Shown here piece by piece: positions 34,024 through 46,800 of a stretch of 64,000 bases of DNA (position 1 is its first letter; every line of letters begins with the position of its first letter). Location: positions 15,310,494 through 15,374,493 of the forward strand of contig NC_064040.1 in the NCBI RefSeq assembly GCF_932526225.1, written 5' to 3'. The translations under genes were made by a program, and so were the position numbers. The stretch comes from Nematostella vectensis. Taxonomy: Eukaryota; Cnidaria; Anthozoa; Actiniaria; Edwardsiidae. A model generated the notes under the pieces. The model saw only the letters and a program-made list of their open reading frames with translations, did not search any database and was not told the origin of the DNA.

Positions 34024-35539
34024 AAGTAATATGAATATAATGATGGAATATAATGATGGAATACAACGATGGAATACTGATATACTACAATACGGACAAG
34101 TTCTTATCAAAACTTTAAATTCGTCTGGTAATAAAGCTTGTATTACGTTCTTTTATCATCAGAAGGGAATGTTGGATATACAGATGTTTAAAATGAGATA
34201 CAATATTTAGTAGTGAAACAGCCTATTTTTTTTAAGTCGGGCACGTTTCGGCTACCGCGTCGGAGACTGTTCGCGCACCACGAGGTGGTAACTTAGATTG
34301 CGCAACGTGACTTGATCGGGTTTTCTAATCAAACACGGAGAGCGCGTCGGAAAACAAACTACATTTCAACCAAATAAGAGGAAATTCGTGGTTGATTATC
34401 AGAATTCGGCCTGACAAACTCTGCTCCTCTTGTTCTTGTTTTCCTGCCCTTGTGTAAACACTGTCACTGGTCTCAGACCTCACACGACCATCTAAGGATG
34501 AACAACCACGTGACACAGCCAAAACGCGTCGTCCAATCAGAATCACTACCCTGATCTTGGCAGAGTCACGCCATCCAGTACGTTACATTCCAGTTCGTTG
34601 CTTAGACTCTCGCTCGAGTTCCTGGTTTTCATTTAGGTGTCATAGCAATATTAAACTCTTCGTCAATACTTTATAGTATTGCCGTCTCAGAATAACCAAG
34701 AAACCATGATATATATGGTCTCTTGGGATGATTTTTTTTAGATTTTCCCGCCAAAACAGGAAATTATTCCTTCGATTCAATCTCCTTTCGTGCGGCCAAG
34801 AAAATTTTTAAAGCTCTGTAGAAAATTCAAATTTTAATAAAATTTTACTCCCTTTTCGGAATTTAAAAGCTTATCGATGCTTTTTTTGCCAGATTGCTAT
34901 AAGTGAAAGGAAATAAGAGATTTATAGCCTCGTCCCCACGCGTCTTGCGACAGCCCTTGTTGTCAAACATTCTCGGCTATAAGCTGTTTCTGACGCCTTG
35001 CTAGCGTGTGACGTCATTATCCGACAAGCCACTCAGCCAATAGAAGAAGTACTGTGTTCTTCTATGTCTTTTGCATATTATTTTTCCCTTGTAATCTGGG
35101 TGATTAATCTGGTAATGTTAATAATAATGCTCTGTTCGTGCTTCAAAGGGCATTTTCTCCTCATTGAGCAGAAATTATTGCTTAATGAGTTTTAACGATT
35201 ACAACTCATCGACCCCCCATGAGATGGGATCTAAAGTTTGTTAATGAACAAATGCGTGTGTAGTATAAAACCACTTTTTGTCGATTTGACAAAGTTAAAT
35301 GCAAATATCGGAAGATAGATGATTAGTTTGTAGAAGTGCAAATATACTGGTGAAATAAATCAATATATGTTTTAGTTGCATAAGACCTCTGCTGTGATAA
35401 CATGAATACAACGCACGTGAAAACGCGTGAGTGTGATGTCATAGAGGTATGCTCAAGTGATCAGCCTTGCCGTCAAAAATGAGCTTGCATTCCGCTCAAA
35501 CCGGACAGAAGTAGAGACAGCGTAGAGCACACGTGGAAA
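34024..35539. other. NDUFAF1 3' UTR and intergenic sequence upstream of the BTB gene
   Basis: Mixed composition. No gene, array or clear inverted repeat recognised. The BTB promoter is presumably in the last few hundred bases; TGATGTCATAG (CRE-like) is at about 35433. Confidence 0.5.
34130..34135 (+). terminator. NDUFAF1 polyadenylation signal
   Basis: AATAAA lies 107 bp after the NDUFAF1 stop codon. Confidence 0.65.
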
Positions 35540-36643
35540 ATGGCTCTTAACTCTTCAAGCCTTCTCGGTAACGAAGCTCAACGCAATATTCAACAGCAGC
35601 TTAACGCGATATTCGGTCAATTGAGCAGCGCAGGACTCACCGTGCAAGTTTTACAAAACAAAGCTGTGATAACACAAGCAGCAAATTCCGAAACCTTCAG
35701 AATCGTCAACGGTAACGAAGCCTTGAAGTTCGTTAATAATTCAAGGTTTGCAGACAAAATACTCTGTATTGGAAATCAGCGATTTTTTTGTCATAGTGAT
35801 TATTTGGCTTTAAGAAGCGAGTATTTTAGGGCTTTATTTAACAACGAGTTCCGAGAAAACTCTATGGACGAAATTGCAATAGAGTTGCCGGCGCCATGCG
35901 ACTTTGAACCAATTTTGAGATATTTGTACACAGGGGTTGCCAACGAGACGGATTCCATTTTTCACGAGAAGAATATATTTCCTGTGATTCAAAATACTAA
36001 TTTCCTAGGCGTTGATGACTTGCTTTCGAAAGCTGTTACAGTATTTGCATATAGATGGCGGGTTTTGACAAAATCTCCAATGTTTCGCCGAAGTGTTATC
36101 GACTACAAGTTTTTGAGCTCAGTCTTGGAGTTCGGAGCTCGGAACGACTTATTCAAGAATGGCGACAAGTTGAAGATTGTCGTTTCTTGGGATGAAGAGG
36201 ATTCGGAGGAATTTCCCGAATGTCGACAGCTTTTGAGGGAGCATAAATGCTTAGAAGAAGCGGCTGTTTCTGATATTGAGTGGGGAATTCAGGTTAAACC
36301 CAAACTGTTCACTAGACTGGATTCGTTAGATTTCAGAAGCATTTTTAACCGAGCGTTACATGACTCGGAACGTGCCCAAGAAGAAAACCGAAGAAGCGAG
36401 GAGAAAATCCGAGGACTAACGCAATGCATCCGAGTGCTCACGAAGCAGCTCGAAGACGTTCGGTGTCTCCGATGCTTTACGATGGTCCCCCGAGCGGCAC
36501 TCAAGACTCGTACGTGCGTCACAACTCAACATACGGGATCTTATGCTCAAAATCGAGGATGGTCTTGCTGCGGTGAGTTACAGAAAAGGAGTAAAGGCTG
36601 CAAACCCGTCTGTTTATCACGGCACCGCATCAACAGCCACTAA
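35540..36643 (+). CDS. Intronless BTB/POZ protein with C-terminal Cys/His cluster
   Basis: A single uninterrupted frame of 367 aa in a neighbourhood where every other gene is split. Residues ~70-170 form a BTB/POZ fold: FADKILCIGNQRFFCHSDYL, ALRSEYFRALFNNEFRE, then IELPAPCDFEPILRYLYTG. A charged helix (about 270-305, ERAQEENRRSEEKIRGLTQC) precedes a Cys/His-rich tail: CLRC, HTGSY, GWSCCGE and KGCKPVC. The tail spacing suggests a zinc-binding module. BTB proteins often serve as CUL3 adaptors or oligomerisation platforms, but no KELCH or MATH domain is present, so function is open. The ATG sits in a good context (AAAATGGC). Two AATAAA signals follow at 36815 and 36823. Confidence 0.85.
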   Translation: MALNSSSLLGNEAQRNIQQQLNAIFGQLSSAGLTVQVLQNKAVITQAANSETFRIVNGNEALKFVNNSRFADKILCIGNQRFFCHSDYLALRSEYFRALFNNEFRENSMDEIAIELPAPCDFEPILRYLYTGVANETDSIFHEKNIFPVIQNTNFLGVDDLLSKAVTVFAYRWRVLTKSPMFRRSVIDYKFLSSVLEFGARNDLFKNGDKLKIVVSWDEEDSEEFPECRQLLREHKCLEEAAVSDIEWGIQVKPKLFTRLDSLDFRSIFNRALHDSERAQEENRRSEEKIRGLTQCIRVLTKQLEDVRCLRCFTMVPRAALKTRTCVTTQHTGSYAQNRGWSCCGELQKRSKGCKPVCLSRHRINSH

Positions 36644-36814
36644 ACGTACATATGGCCCAAGACAGAGTGAATATGAACAGATTTTGTGTACAAGCATATA
36701 ATTTTCTTTTTTATAATTTTTTATATATTGTGAAGCATTGTAATCAGATAACAGATACAAACATTGGTTGTTTTTTTTAGTTCCTTTTTAAATATCTTGT
36801 ACAGTATTTTTTAA

Positions 36815-36820
36815 AATAAA
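36815..36820 (+). terminator. BTB gene polyadenylation signal
   Basis: AATAAA, with a second copy at 36823-36828, lies about 170 bp after the stop codon. Confidence 0.65.
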
Positions 36821-37039
36821 CAAATAAAGACGTTATCCGAGTTGGACGAATAGTGCAAACCACACGTACATATATTTCAGACGCGTGGCCACCGTTTGCC
36901 GAGTAGATGCGCGGGCATCCTAGGATGCTTTTAAACAAGTACAGTATGAATCCCATAAAAATTAAATAAAATTAAAATAAAAAACCATTAAATAAAAAAC
37001 AAATTTACACAGGATATATTGATCCTAGTAGTGTTCAAT

Positions 37040-37277
37040 AAGGAGATCACGTGACTGTTTGGGTAAACTTTTAGCGGCAAAATATCAGCAACAAAAAGCA
37101 ACTTGTTCAGCGCTTACGAAAAAAAGTCAGAATTCTTATTTTCAGAAAGAGTTGTTTCATTTAAAGATTTTATTTTTTTGTCGTTCTCTGGTGTGACGGG
37201 CGCAGTCTTTTAAGATTTTTTTTGTTTGATTATTTTGTTTGAATTTGCCACCCAGAAAGGTCACGTGATCTCTTAGC
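37040..37277. mobile_element. Possible foldback element
   Basis: AAGGAGATCACGTGACT on the left is approximately inverted on the right (GGTCACGTGATCTCTTA), with weaker pairing beyond. No target duplication is clear. Confidence 0.4.
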
Positions 37278-37498
37278 GCAAGTCCCCTTTTGGTCTGCAT
37301 TCCATCCAAATACACAATTTTGTATTTCCATGACATCCACATTTATGTACTGCTATAAACACAGAGTGTTTACAAGGCAATCTATTAATGAGTGGTTTCC
37401 GTATACCCGTGGAATACACTAACCCTTTTATTATTATTTTGTGCTGGCCTAACTACATTTGGACTATATGCACTTTGTTCCACATGTTTATGAAAACC

Positions 37499-37665
37499 TA
37501 GCCTGCTCTCATTTGGGTTTATTCGCAAATGTTTTGTTTTCGAATATTGCGAATTCTGTGGCGGACGCGTAGGCCGAGGTGCGCTGGGGCGAGGGTGCGC
37601 CATCCACAGAATTCCCAATATCCGATCAAAAGCATTTCCGAATAAGCCCGAATAATAGCAGGCTA
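37499..37665. mobile_element. MITE with TAGCCTGCT ends
   Basis: TAGCCTGCT at the left and AGCAGGCTA at the right. The inverted arms continue imperfectly for about 60 bp (GGGTTTATTCG against CGAATAAGCCC, and GCGAATTCTGTGG against CCACAGAATTCCC). Confidence 0.8.
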
Positions 37666-37815
37666 ATAAAAACCACTCTATTATGAGGAAGACATGAGAG
37701 AAATCACATTTGAGAAATGATTTTTAAAAGGAATTATAATTTCTAATTTCCGGGCTGTAGCTCGTATGAAATTTTTTTTAGTATAAAATGGTCAAATATA
37801 ATTTTTCAAAAATAT

Positions 37816-40800
37816 CTAAATTGAAGCTATAATTTTCTCCCTTAGAATCTCTCTCAAATCCAAGGTCCCCTGCACATCTTTATTAACCAATATATCAGCC
37901 ATTGATAGCCGTATATCGGTATGCCTGTGTTCGAGGACAGCTACTGGGGGACTGAACTCCTTTCCCTCTCGCAATGATTGGATCATTTCGAGTGTGTGAA
38001 GTACTGAGGACCGCTGGTCAGTGAAGACAGGAAACAGGCGGGCATGCCACAGGGTTACCATATCCCAATCGCTCTGAAATAAGTCAAACATAGTGGAAAT
38101 AAATTGAGTAGAGTGGTTGTCAAAATTCCATTACTATTTAGTTTATTTAGTACTAATACACTGTAATGTCTTTGTTATCTTTTGCTAATTGTTTTCTCAT
38201 AATTTCAATTGATGACGCGCGTTCATTTATAATTTCCGCGCATTGCTCATTGTTTCCTCATAATTCCAATTGATGACGCGCGTTCGTTTATTATTTGCGC
38301 GCATTGCTCATTGTTTTCTCATAATTCCAATTGATGACGCGCGTTCGTTTATTATTTGCGCGCATTGCTCATTGTTTTCTCATAATTCCAATGGATGACG
38401 CGCGTTTGTTTATCATTTGCACGCATTGCTCATTGTTTTCTCATAATTCCAATTGATGACGGCGTTCGTTTATCATTTGCACGCATTGCTCATTGTTTTC
38501 TCATAATCCCAATTGATGACGCGCGTTCGTTTATTATTTGCACACATTGTTCATTGTTTTCTCATAATTCCAATTGATGACGCGCGTTTGTTTATTATTT
38601 GCGCGCATTGTTCATTGTTGTCTCATAATTATAATTGATGACGCGCGTTCGTTTATTATTTGCGCGCATTGCTCATTGTTTTCTCATAAAATCCAATGGA
38701 TGACGCGTGTTTGTTTATTATTTGCACGCATTGCTCATTGTTTTCTCATAATCCCAATTGATGACGCGCGTTCGTTTATTATTTGCACGCATTGTTCATT
38801 GTTTTCTCATAATTCCAATTGATGACGCGCGTTTGTTTATTATTTGCGCGCATTGTTCATTGTTTTCTCATAATTCCAATTGATGACGGCGTTCGTTTAT
38901 CATTTGCACGCATTGCTCATTGTTTTCTCATAATTCCAATTGATGACGCGCGTTCGTTTATCATATGCACGCATTGTTCATTGTTTTCTCATAATTCCAA
39001 TTGATGACAGCGTTCGTTTATCATTTGCACGCATTGCTAATTGTTTTCTCATAATTCCAATGGATGACGCGCGTTCGTTTATCATTTGCACGCATTGTTA
39101 ATTGTTTTCTCACAAATCCAATGGATGACGCGCGTTCGTTTATCATTTGCACGCATTGTTCATTGTTTTCTCACAATTCCAATTGATGACGCGCGTTCGT
39201 TTATTATTTGCGCGTATTACTCATGGTTTTCTCATAATTCCAATTGATGACGCGCGTTAGTTTATTATTTGCGCGCATTGCTCATTGTTTTCTCATAATC
39301 CCAATGGATGACGCGCGTTCGTTTATCATTTGCACGCATTGCTAATTGTTTTCTCACAAATCCAATGGATGACGCGCGTTCGTTTATTATTTGCACGCAT
39401 TGTTCATTGTTTTCTCATAATTCCAATTGATGACGCGCGTTCGTTTATTATTTGCACGCATTGCTCATTGTTTTCTCATAATTCCAATTGATGACGCGCG
39501 TTCGTTTATCATTTGCACGCATTGCTCATTGTTTTCTCATAATTCCAATTGATGACGCGCGTTCGTTTATCATTTGCACGCATTGCTAATTGTTTTCTCA
39601 TAATTCCAATGGAGGACGCGCGTTCGTTTATCATTTGCACGCATTGCTAATTGTTTTCTCACAAATCCAATGGATGACGCGCGTTCGTTTATTATTTGCA
39701 CGCATTGTTCATTGTTTTCTCATAATTCCAATTGATGACGCGCGTTCGTTTATTATTTGCACGCATTGCTCATTGTTTTCTCATAATTCCAATTGATGAC
39801 GCGCGTTCGTTTATCATTTGCACGCATTGCTCATTGTTTTCTCATAATTCCAATTGATGACGCGCGTTCGTTTATTATTTGCGCGCATTGCTCATTGTTT
39901 TCTCATAATTCCAATTGATGACGCGCGTTCGTTTATTATTTGCGCGCATTGCTAATTGTTTTCTCATAATTCCAATTGATGACGAGCTTTCGTTTATTAT
40001 TTGCGCGCATTGCTCATTGTTTTCTCATAATTCCAATGGATGACGCGCGTTCGTTTATTATTTGCACGCATTGCTCATTGTTTTCTCATAATCCCAATTG
40101 ATGACGCGCGTTCGTTTATTATTTGCACGCATTGCTCATTGTTTTCTCATAATCCCAATTGATGACGCGCGTTCGTTTATCGTTTGCACGCATTGCTCAT
40201 TGTTTTCTCATAATCCCAATTGATGACGCGCGTTCGTTTATTATTTGCACGCATTGCTCATTGTTTTCTCATAATTCCAATGGAGGACGCGCGTTCGTTT
40301 ATTATTTGCACGCATTGCTCATTGTTTTCTCATAATTCCAATTGATGACGCGCGTTCGTTTATCATTTGCGCACATTGCTCATTGTTTTCTCATAATTCC
40401 AATTGATGACGCGCGTTCGTTTATTATTTGCGCGCATTGTTCATTGTTTTCTCATAATTCCATTTGATGACGCGCGTTCGTTTATCATTTGCACGCATTG
40501 CTAATTGTTTTCTCATAATTCCAATGGATGACGCGCGTTCGTTTATCATTTGCACGCATTGCTAATTGTTTTCTCACAAATCCAATGGATGACGCGCGTT
40601 CGTTTATTATTTGCACGCATTGTTCATTGTTTTCTCATAATTCCAATTGATGACGCGCGTTCGTTTATTATTTGCACGCATTGCTCATTGTTTTCTCATA
40701 ATTCCAATTGATGACGCGCGTTCGTTTATCCTTTGCACGCATTGCTCATTGTTTTCTCATAATTCCAATTGATGACGCGCGTTCGTTTATTATTTGCGCG

Positions 40801-43800
40801 CATTGCTCATTGTTTTCTCATAATTCCAATTGATGACGCGCGTTCGTTTATTATTTGCGCGCATTGCTCATTGTTTTCTCATAATTCCAATTGATGACGC
40901 GCGTTCGTTTATTATTTGCGCGCATTGCTAATTGTTTTCTCATAATTCCAATTGATGACGAGCTTTCGTTTATTATTTGCGCGCATTGCTCATTGTTTTC
41001 TCATAATTCCAATGGATGACGCGCGTTCGTTTATTATTTGCACGCATTGCTCATTGTTTTCTCATAATCCCAATTGATGACGCGCGTTCGTTTATTATTT
41101 GCACGCATTGCTCATTGTTTTCTCATAATCCCAATTGATGACGCGCGTTCGTTTATCGTTTGCACGCATTGCTCATTGTTTTCTCATAATCCCAATTGAT
41201 GACGCGCGTTCGTTTATTATTTGCACGCATTGCTCATTGTTTTCTCATAATTCCAATGGAAGACGCGCGTTCGTTTATTATTTGCACGCATTGCTCATTG
41301 TTTTCTCATAATTCCAATTGATGACGCGCGTTCGTTTATCATTTGCGCACATTGCTCATTGTTTTCTCATAATTCCAATTGATGACGCGCGTTCGTTTAT
41401 TATTTGCGCGCATTGTTCATTGTTTTCTCATAATTCCATTTGATGACGCGCGTTCGTTTATCATTTGCACGCATTGCTAATTGTTTTCTCATAATTCCAA
41501 TGGATGACGCGCGTTCGTTTATCATTTGCACGCATTGCTAATTGTTTTCTCACAAATCCAATGGATGACGCGCGTTCGTTTATTATTTGCACGCATTGTT
41601 CATTGTTTTCTCATAATTCCAATTGATGACGCGCGTTCGTTTATTATTTGCACGCATTGCTCATTGTTTTCTCATAATTCCAATTGATGACGCGCGTTCG
41701 TTTATCATTTGCACGCATTGCTCATTGTTTTCTCATAATTCCAATTGATGACGCGCGTTCGTTTATTATTTGCGCGCATTGCTCATTGTTTTCTCATAAT
41801 TCCAATTGATGACGCGCGTTCGTTTATTATTTGCGCGCATTGCTAATTGTTTTCTCATAATTCCAATTGATGACGAGCTTTCGTTTATTATTTGCGCGCA
41901 TTGCTCATTGTTTTCTCATAATTCCAATGGATGACGCGCGTTCGTTTATTATTTGCACGCATTGCTCATTGTTTTCTCATAATCCCAATTGATGACGCGC
42001 GTTCGTTTATTATTTGCACGCATTGCTCATTGTTTTCTCATAATCCCAATTGATGACGCGCGTTCGTTTATTATTTGCACGCATTGCTCATTGTTTTCTC
42101 ATAATCCCAATTGATGACGCGCGTTCGTTTATCGTTTGCACGCATTGCTCATTGTTTTCTCATAATCCCAATTGATGACGCGCGTTCGTTTATTATTTGC
42201 ACGCATTGCTCATTGTTTTCTCATAATTCCAATGGAGGACGCGCGTTCGTTTATTATTTGCACGCATTGCTCATTGTTTTCTCATAATTCCAATTGATGA
42301 CGCGCGTTCGTTTATCATTTGCGCACATTGCTCATTGTTTTCTCATAATTCCAATTGATGACGCGCGTTCGTTTATTATTTGCGCGCATTGTTCATTGTT
42401 TTCTCATAATTCCATTTGATGACGCGCGTTCGTTTATCATTTGCACGCACTGTTCATTGTTTTCTCATAATTCCAATGGATGACGCGCGTTCGTTTATTA
42501 TTTGCACGCATTGCTCATTGTTTTCTCATAATTCCAATTGATGACGCGCGTTCGTTTATCATTTGCGCACATTGCTCATTGTTTTCTCATAATTCCAATT
42601 GATGACGCGCGTTCGTTTATTATTTGCGCGCATTGTTCATTGTTTTCTCATAATTCCATTTGATGACGCGCGTTCGTTTATCATTTGCACGCATTGCTAA
42701 TTGTTTTCTCATAATTCCAATGGATGACGCGCGTTCGTTTATCATTTGCACGCATTGCTCATTGTTTTCTCATAATTCCAATTGATGACGCGCGTTCGTT
42801 TATTATTTGCGCGCATTGCTCATTGTTTTCTCATAATTCCAATTGATGACGCGCGTTCGTTTATTATTTGCGCGCATTGCTAATTGTTTTCTCATAATTC
42901 CAATTGATGACGAGCTTTCGTTTATTATTTGCGCGCATTGCTCATTGTTTTCTCATAATTCCAATGGATGACGCGCGTTCGTTTATTATTTGCACGCATT
43001 GCTCATTGTTTTCTCATAATCCCAATTGATGACGCGCTTTCGTTTATTATTTGCACGCATTGCTCATTGTTTTCTCATAATCCCAATTGATGACGCGCGT
43101 TCGTTTATTATTTGCACGCATTGCTCATTGTTTTCTCATAATCCCAATTGATGACGCGCGTTCGTTTATCGTTTGCACGCATTGCTCATTGTTTTCTCAT
43201 AATCCCAATTGATGACGCGCGTTCGTTTATTATTTGCACGCATTGCTCATTGTTTTCTCATAATTCCAATGGAGGACGCGCGTTCGTTTATTATTTGCAC
43301 GCATTGCTCATTGTTTTCTCATAATTCCAATTGATGACGCGCGTTCGTTTATCATTTGCGCACATTGCTCATTGTTTTCTCATAATTCCAATTGATGACG
43401 CGCGTTCGTTTATTATTTGCGCGCATTGTTCATTGTTTTCTCATAATTCCATTTGATGACGCGCGTTCGTTTATCATTTGCACGCATTGTTCATTGTTTT
43501 CTCATAATTCCAATGGATGACGCGCGTTCGTTTATTATTTGCACGCATTGCTCATTGTTTTCTCATAATTCCAATTGATGACGCGCGTTCGTTTATTATT
43601 TGCACGCATTGCTCATTGTTTTCTCATAATTCCAATTGATGACGCGCGTTCGTTTATTATTTGCACGCATTGCTCATTGTTTTCTTATAATTCCATTTGA
43701 TGACGCGCGTTCGTTTATTATTTGCGCGCATTGTTCATTGTTTTCTCATAATTCCATTTGATGACGCGCGTTCGTTTATCATTTGCACGCATTGCTCATT

Positions 43801-46800
43801 GTTTTCTCATAATTCCAATGGAGGACGCGCGTTCGTTTATCATTTGCACGCATTGTTCATTATTTTCTCATAATTCCAATGGATGACGCGCGTTCGTTTA
43901 TTATTTGCACGCATTGCTCATTGTTTTCTCATAATTCCAATTGATGACGCGCGTTTATTTGTTATTTGCGCGCATTGCTCATTGTTTTCTCATAATTCCA
44001 ATTGATGACGCGCGTTCGTTTATTATTTGCACGCATTGCTCATTGTTTTCTCATAATTCCAATTGATGACGCGCGTTTGTTTGTTATTTGCGCGCATTGT
44101 TCATTGTTTTCTCATAATTCCATTTGATGACGCGTGTTCGTTTATCATTTGCATGCATTGTTCATTGTTTTCTCATAATTCCATTTTATGACGCGCGTTC
44201 GTTTATTATTTGCGCGCATTGTTCATTGTTTTCTCATAATTCCATTTGATGACGCGTGTTCGTTTATTATTTGCACGCATTGTTCATTGTTTTCTCATAT
44301 TTCCAATTGATGACGCGCGTTCGTTTATCATTTGCACGCATTGTTTATTGTTTTCTCATAATTCCAATTGATGACGGCGTTCGTTTATCATATGCACGCA
44401 TTGTTCATTGTTTTCTCATAATTCCAATTGATGACGCGCGTTTGTTTATCATTTGCACGCATTGTTCATTGTTTTCTCATAATTCCAATTGATGACGCGC
44501 GTTCGTTTAGTATTTGCGCGCATTGCTCATTGTTTTCTCATAATTCCAATTGATGACGCGCGTTTGTTTATTGTTTGCGCGCATTGCTCGTTGTTTTCTC
44601 ACAATCCCAATTGTTGAGCTTTCGTTTATTATTTGCGCGCATTGCTCATTGTTTTCTCACAAATCCAATGGATGACGCGCGTTCGTTTATCATTTGGGCG
44701 CATTGCTCATTGTTTTCTCATAATTCCAATTGATGACGCGCGTTCGTTTAGTATTTGCGCGCATTGCTCATTGTTTTCTCATAATTCCAATTGATGACGC
44801 GCGTTCGTTTATTATTTGCGCGCATTGCTCATTGTTTTCTCACAAATCCAATGGATGACGCGCGTTCGTTTATTATTTGGGCGCATTGCTCATTGTTTTC
44901 TCACAAATCCAATGGATGACGCACGTTCGTTTATTGTTTGAGCGCATTGCTCATTGTTTTCTCGCAATCCCAATTGGTGAGCTTTCGTTTAGTATTTGCG
45001 CGCATTGCTCGTTATTTTCTTACAATTTAAGTGGAAGGCGCGTCTGGGATTATTCTATATTTATATAGTTCTATATTTTTCCTTTCAGGGGAATATTTTT
45101 GTTTTGAAATAGTTCTAACTAAAGGTGTGAAATCCATATTAAATCACACACACAAAAAACATAAATAAGCTAGTTAATTCCAACTGAGGCAGTGAACTGT
45201 ATGGAAAACATTAAAAAGGGGGGGGGGGACTAACCTGATCTATTCCAAGGTGGCTGAAAACTTGACCAAGTGGTTTTCCAAAATACTTTAGCGAATCCAG
45301 GTCATTAGCACTCTTCACTTGCTTCTTCATATTATCATCAACGCCATATCCCACGGTCACAAACAGCCCTGCCCTGCTCCCCAACTCTACGCAAACTGTC
45401 ATCAGAAATGTCCTATCCATGATGCTGACCCCATCTGGGAGACACACATTGCTGACGATACAATTCCCTCCTATAGAACTCCCACTTTCAATGTTGCAGT
45501 ACTCTACAACTGTCTGTGTCCCTATGGTTAAAGGCTCAGTCACATGACAGTGCATAAGGATGCTACTCTCAGGGGTAGGGTGTGTAGGGTTGCCAGACCG
45601 GGATACAAAGACTTCAGCAGATGCTGATGTCTCATACCTAAAAATGGAATCTCTTGTTTAATCATTGTTATAAGCTATCTTATCTAAAGTGAGGTCAAAC
45701 CAATGCCATGCTTCTCATAAAGGGATCTACACAATAATGCCCTAAATGTCATACTACTGTATAATTGATTGGAAGGGGGGGGGGTATTTTATTTCCAGCA
45801 CACAAAAAGACAGCTTAATCTTACCTTGGACAAAATCTACTAAATCTATGTGCCAATGCAAACTCAACAGAATATAATTAGAGGAGAGATTAAATATAAC
45901 TGTAAGTGACCACTGGAATTAAGCAAAAGATTACCTGAAAATTGGATCAACACAAAGATGATGAATAAACTCTGCTGTAGTACCAAGGTGATAAAACCTG
46001 GACTCATTTAGAACTAGCACATTAAGTGCTGTTCCCTTTAGGTAATCAAAAATCATCTTCCTCGTTTTTACAAGAGAAGACTCCACCTTAGACACATTTG
46101 CCACATTCTCAGTGTATTCTTCTGTCGCCTCAGGCCCTAGAGCCTGTAAAAAATCCCCATAAGCACAAATTTCACAGTCAAGAGTTATCTTGGAGTAAAG
46201 CTGTTGGAGCTTCTTGGCTGCTGTCATATCAATGAAGAAGATGCTATCAGTGTAAACATGGTCTTGGTCATCTTGCTGGAACACAAGTCCATGCTGTCGC
46301 ATGACTTGGGTTGATTGCTTGTGTAGAAACTTGGAGCATGTGGTTTGACACATCACATTCTAAGAAAAGTCAAATTAATTATGGTAATGTCATACATTAA
46401 ACCAAATAAAAATTTCAAGACTTTCCTGGAGCATTCCCCCAGACCTTTCATGTATACCACCTCCCTCGTGGACAATTCAATACTGCTGCCTCTGCACCAT
46501 GTTGGATTTATGTACCTCAACACAATTCCAATTTATGATGCACATTCGTTTATCATTTGCACTCATTTCTTTGTTTTCTTATAATTCCAACTGATGATGC
46601 GCCTTTGTTTATCATTAGCATGCATTGCTTGTTGTTTTCTCACAATTTCCATTGATGATGTGTCCTTAAGCTCATTATTTCCTTACACTTCTAACTAATG
46701 ACGTGCTTTGCTTAACATTATACCTCATTATGCTTGTCTTTAAAAACAAACACCCCATGGGTGGTGCCAATCTCGATTGGTGATGGGTGAGCCAGTGCTG

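Larger units (their letters stand above)
36644..37815. other. Intergenic between BTB gene and FPGT 3' end
   Basis: Contains an AT-rich block near 36960-37010, a possible foldback element at 37040-37277 and a MITE at 37499-37665. No gene seen. Confidence 0.6.

Noticed and set aside
38184-45035. CRISPR-like regular spacing
   Set aside because: There are no unique spacers: the units are contiguous 61-bp copies in an animal gene intron.
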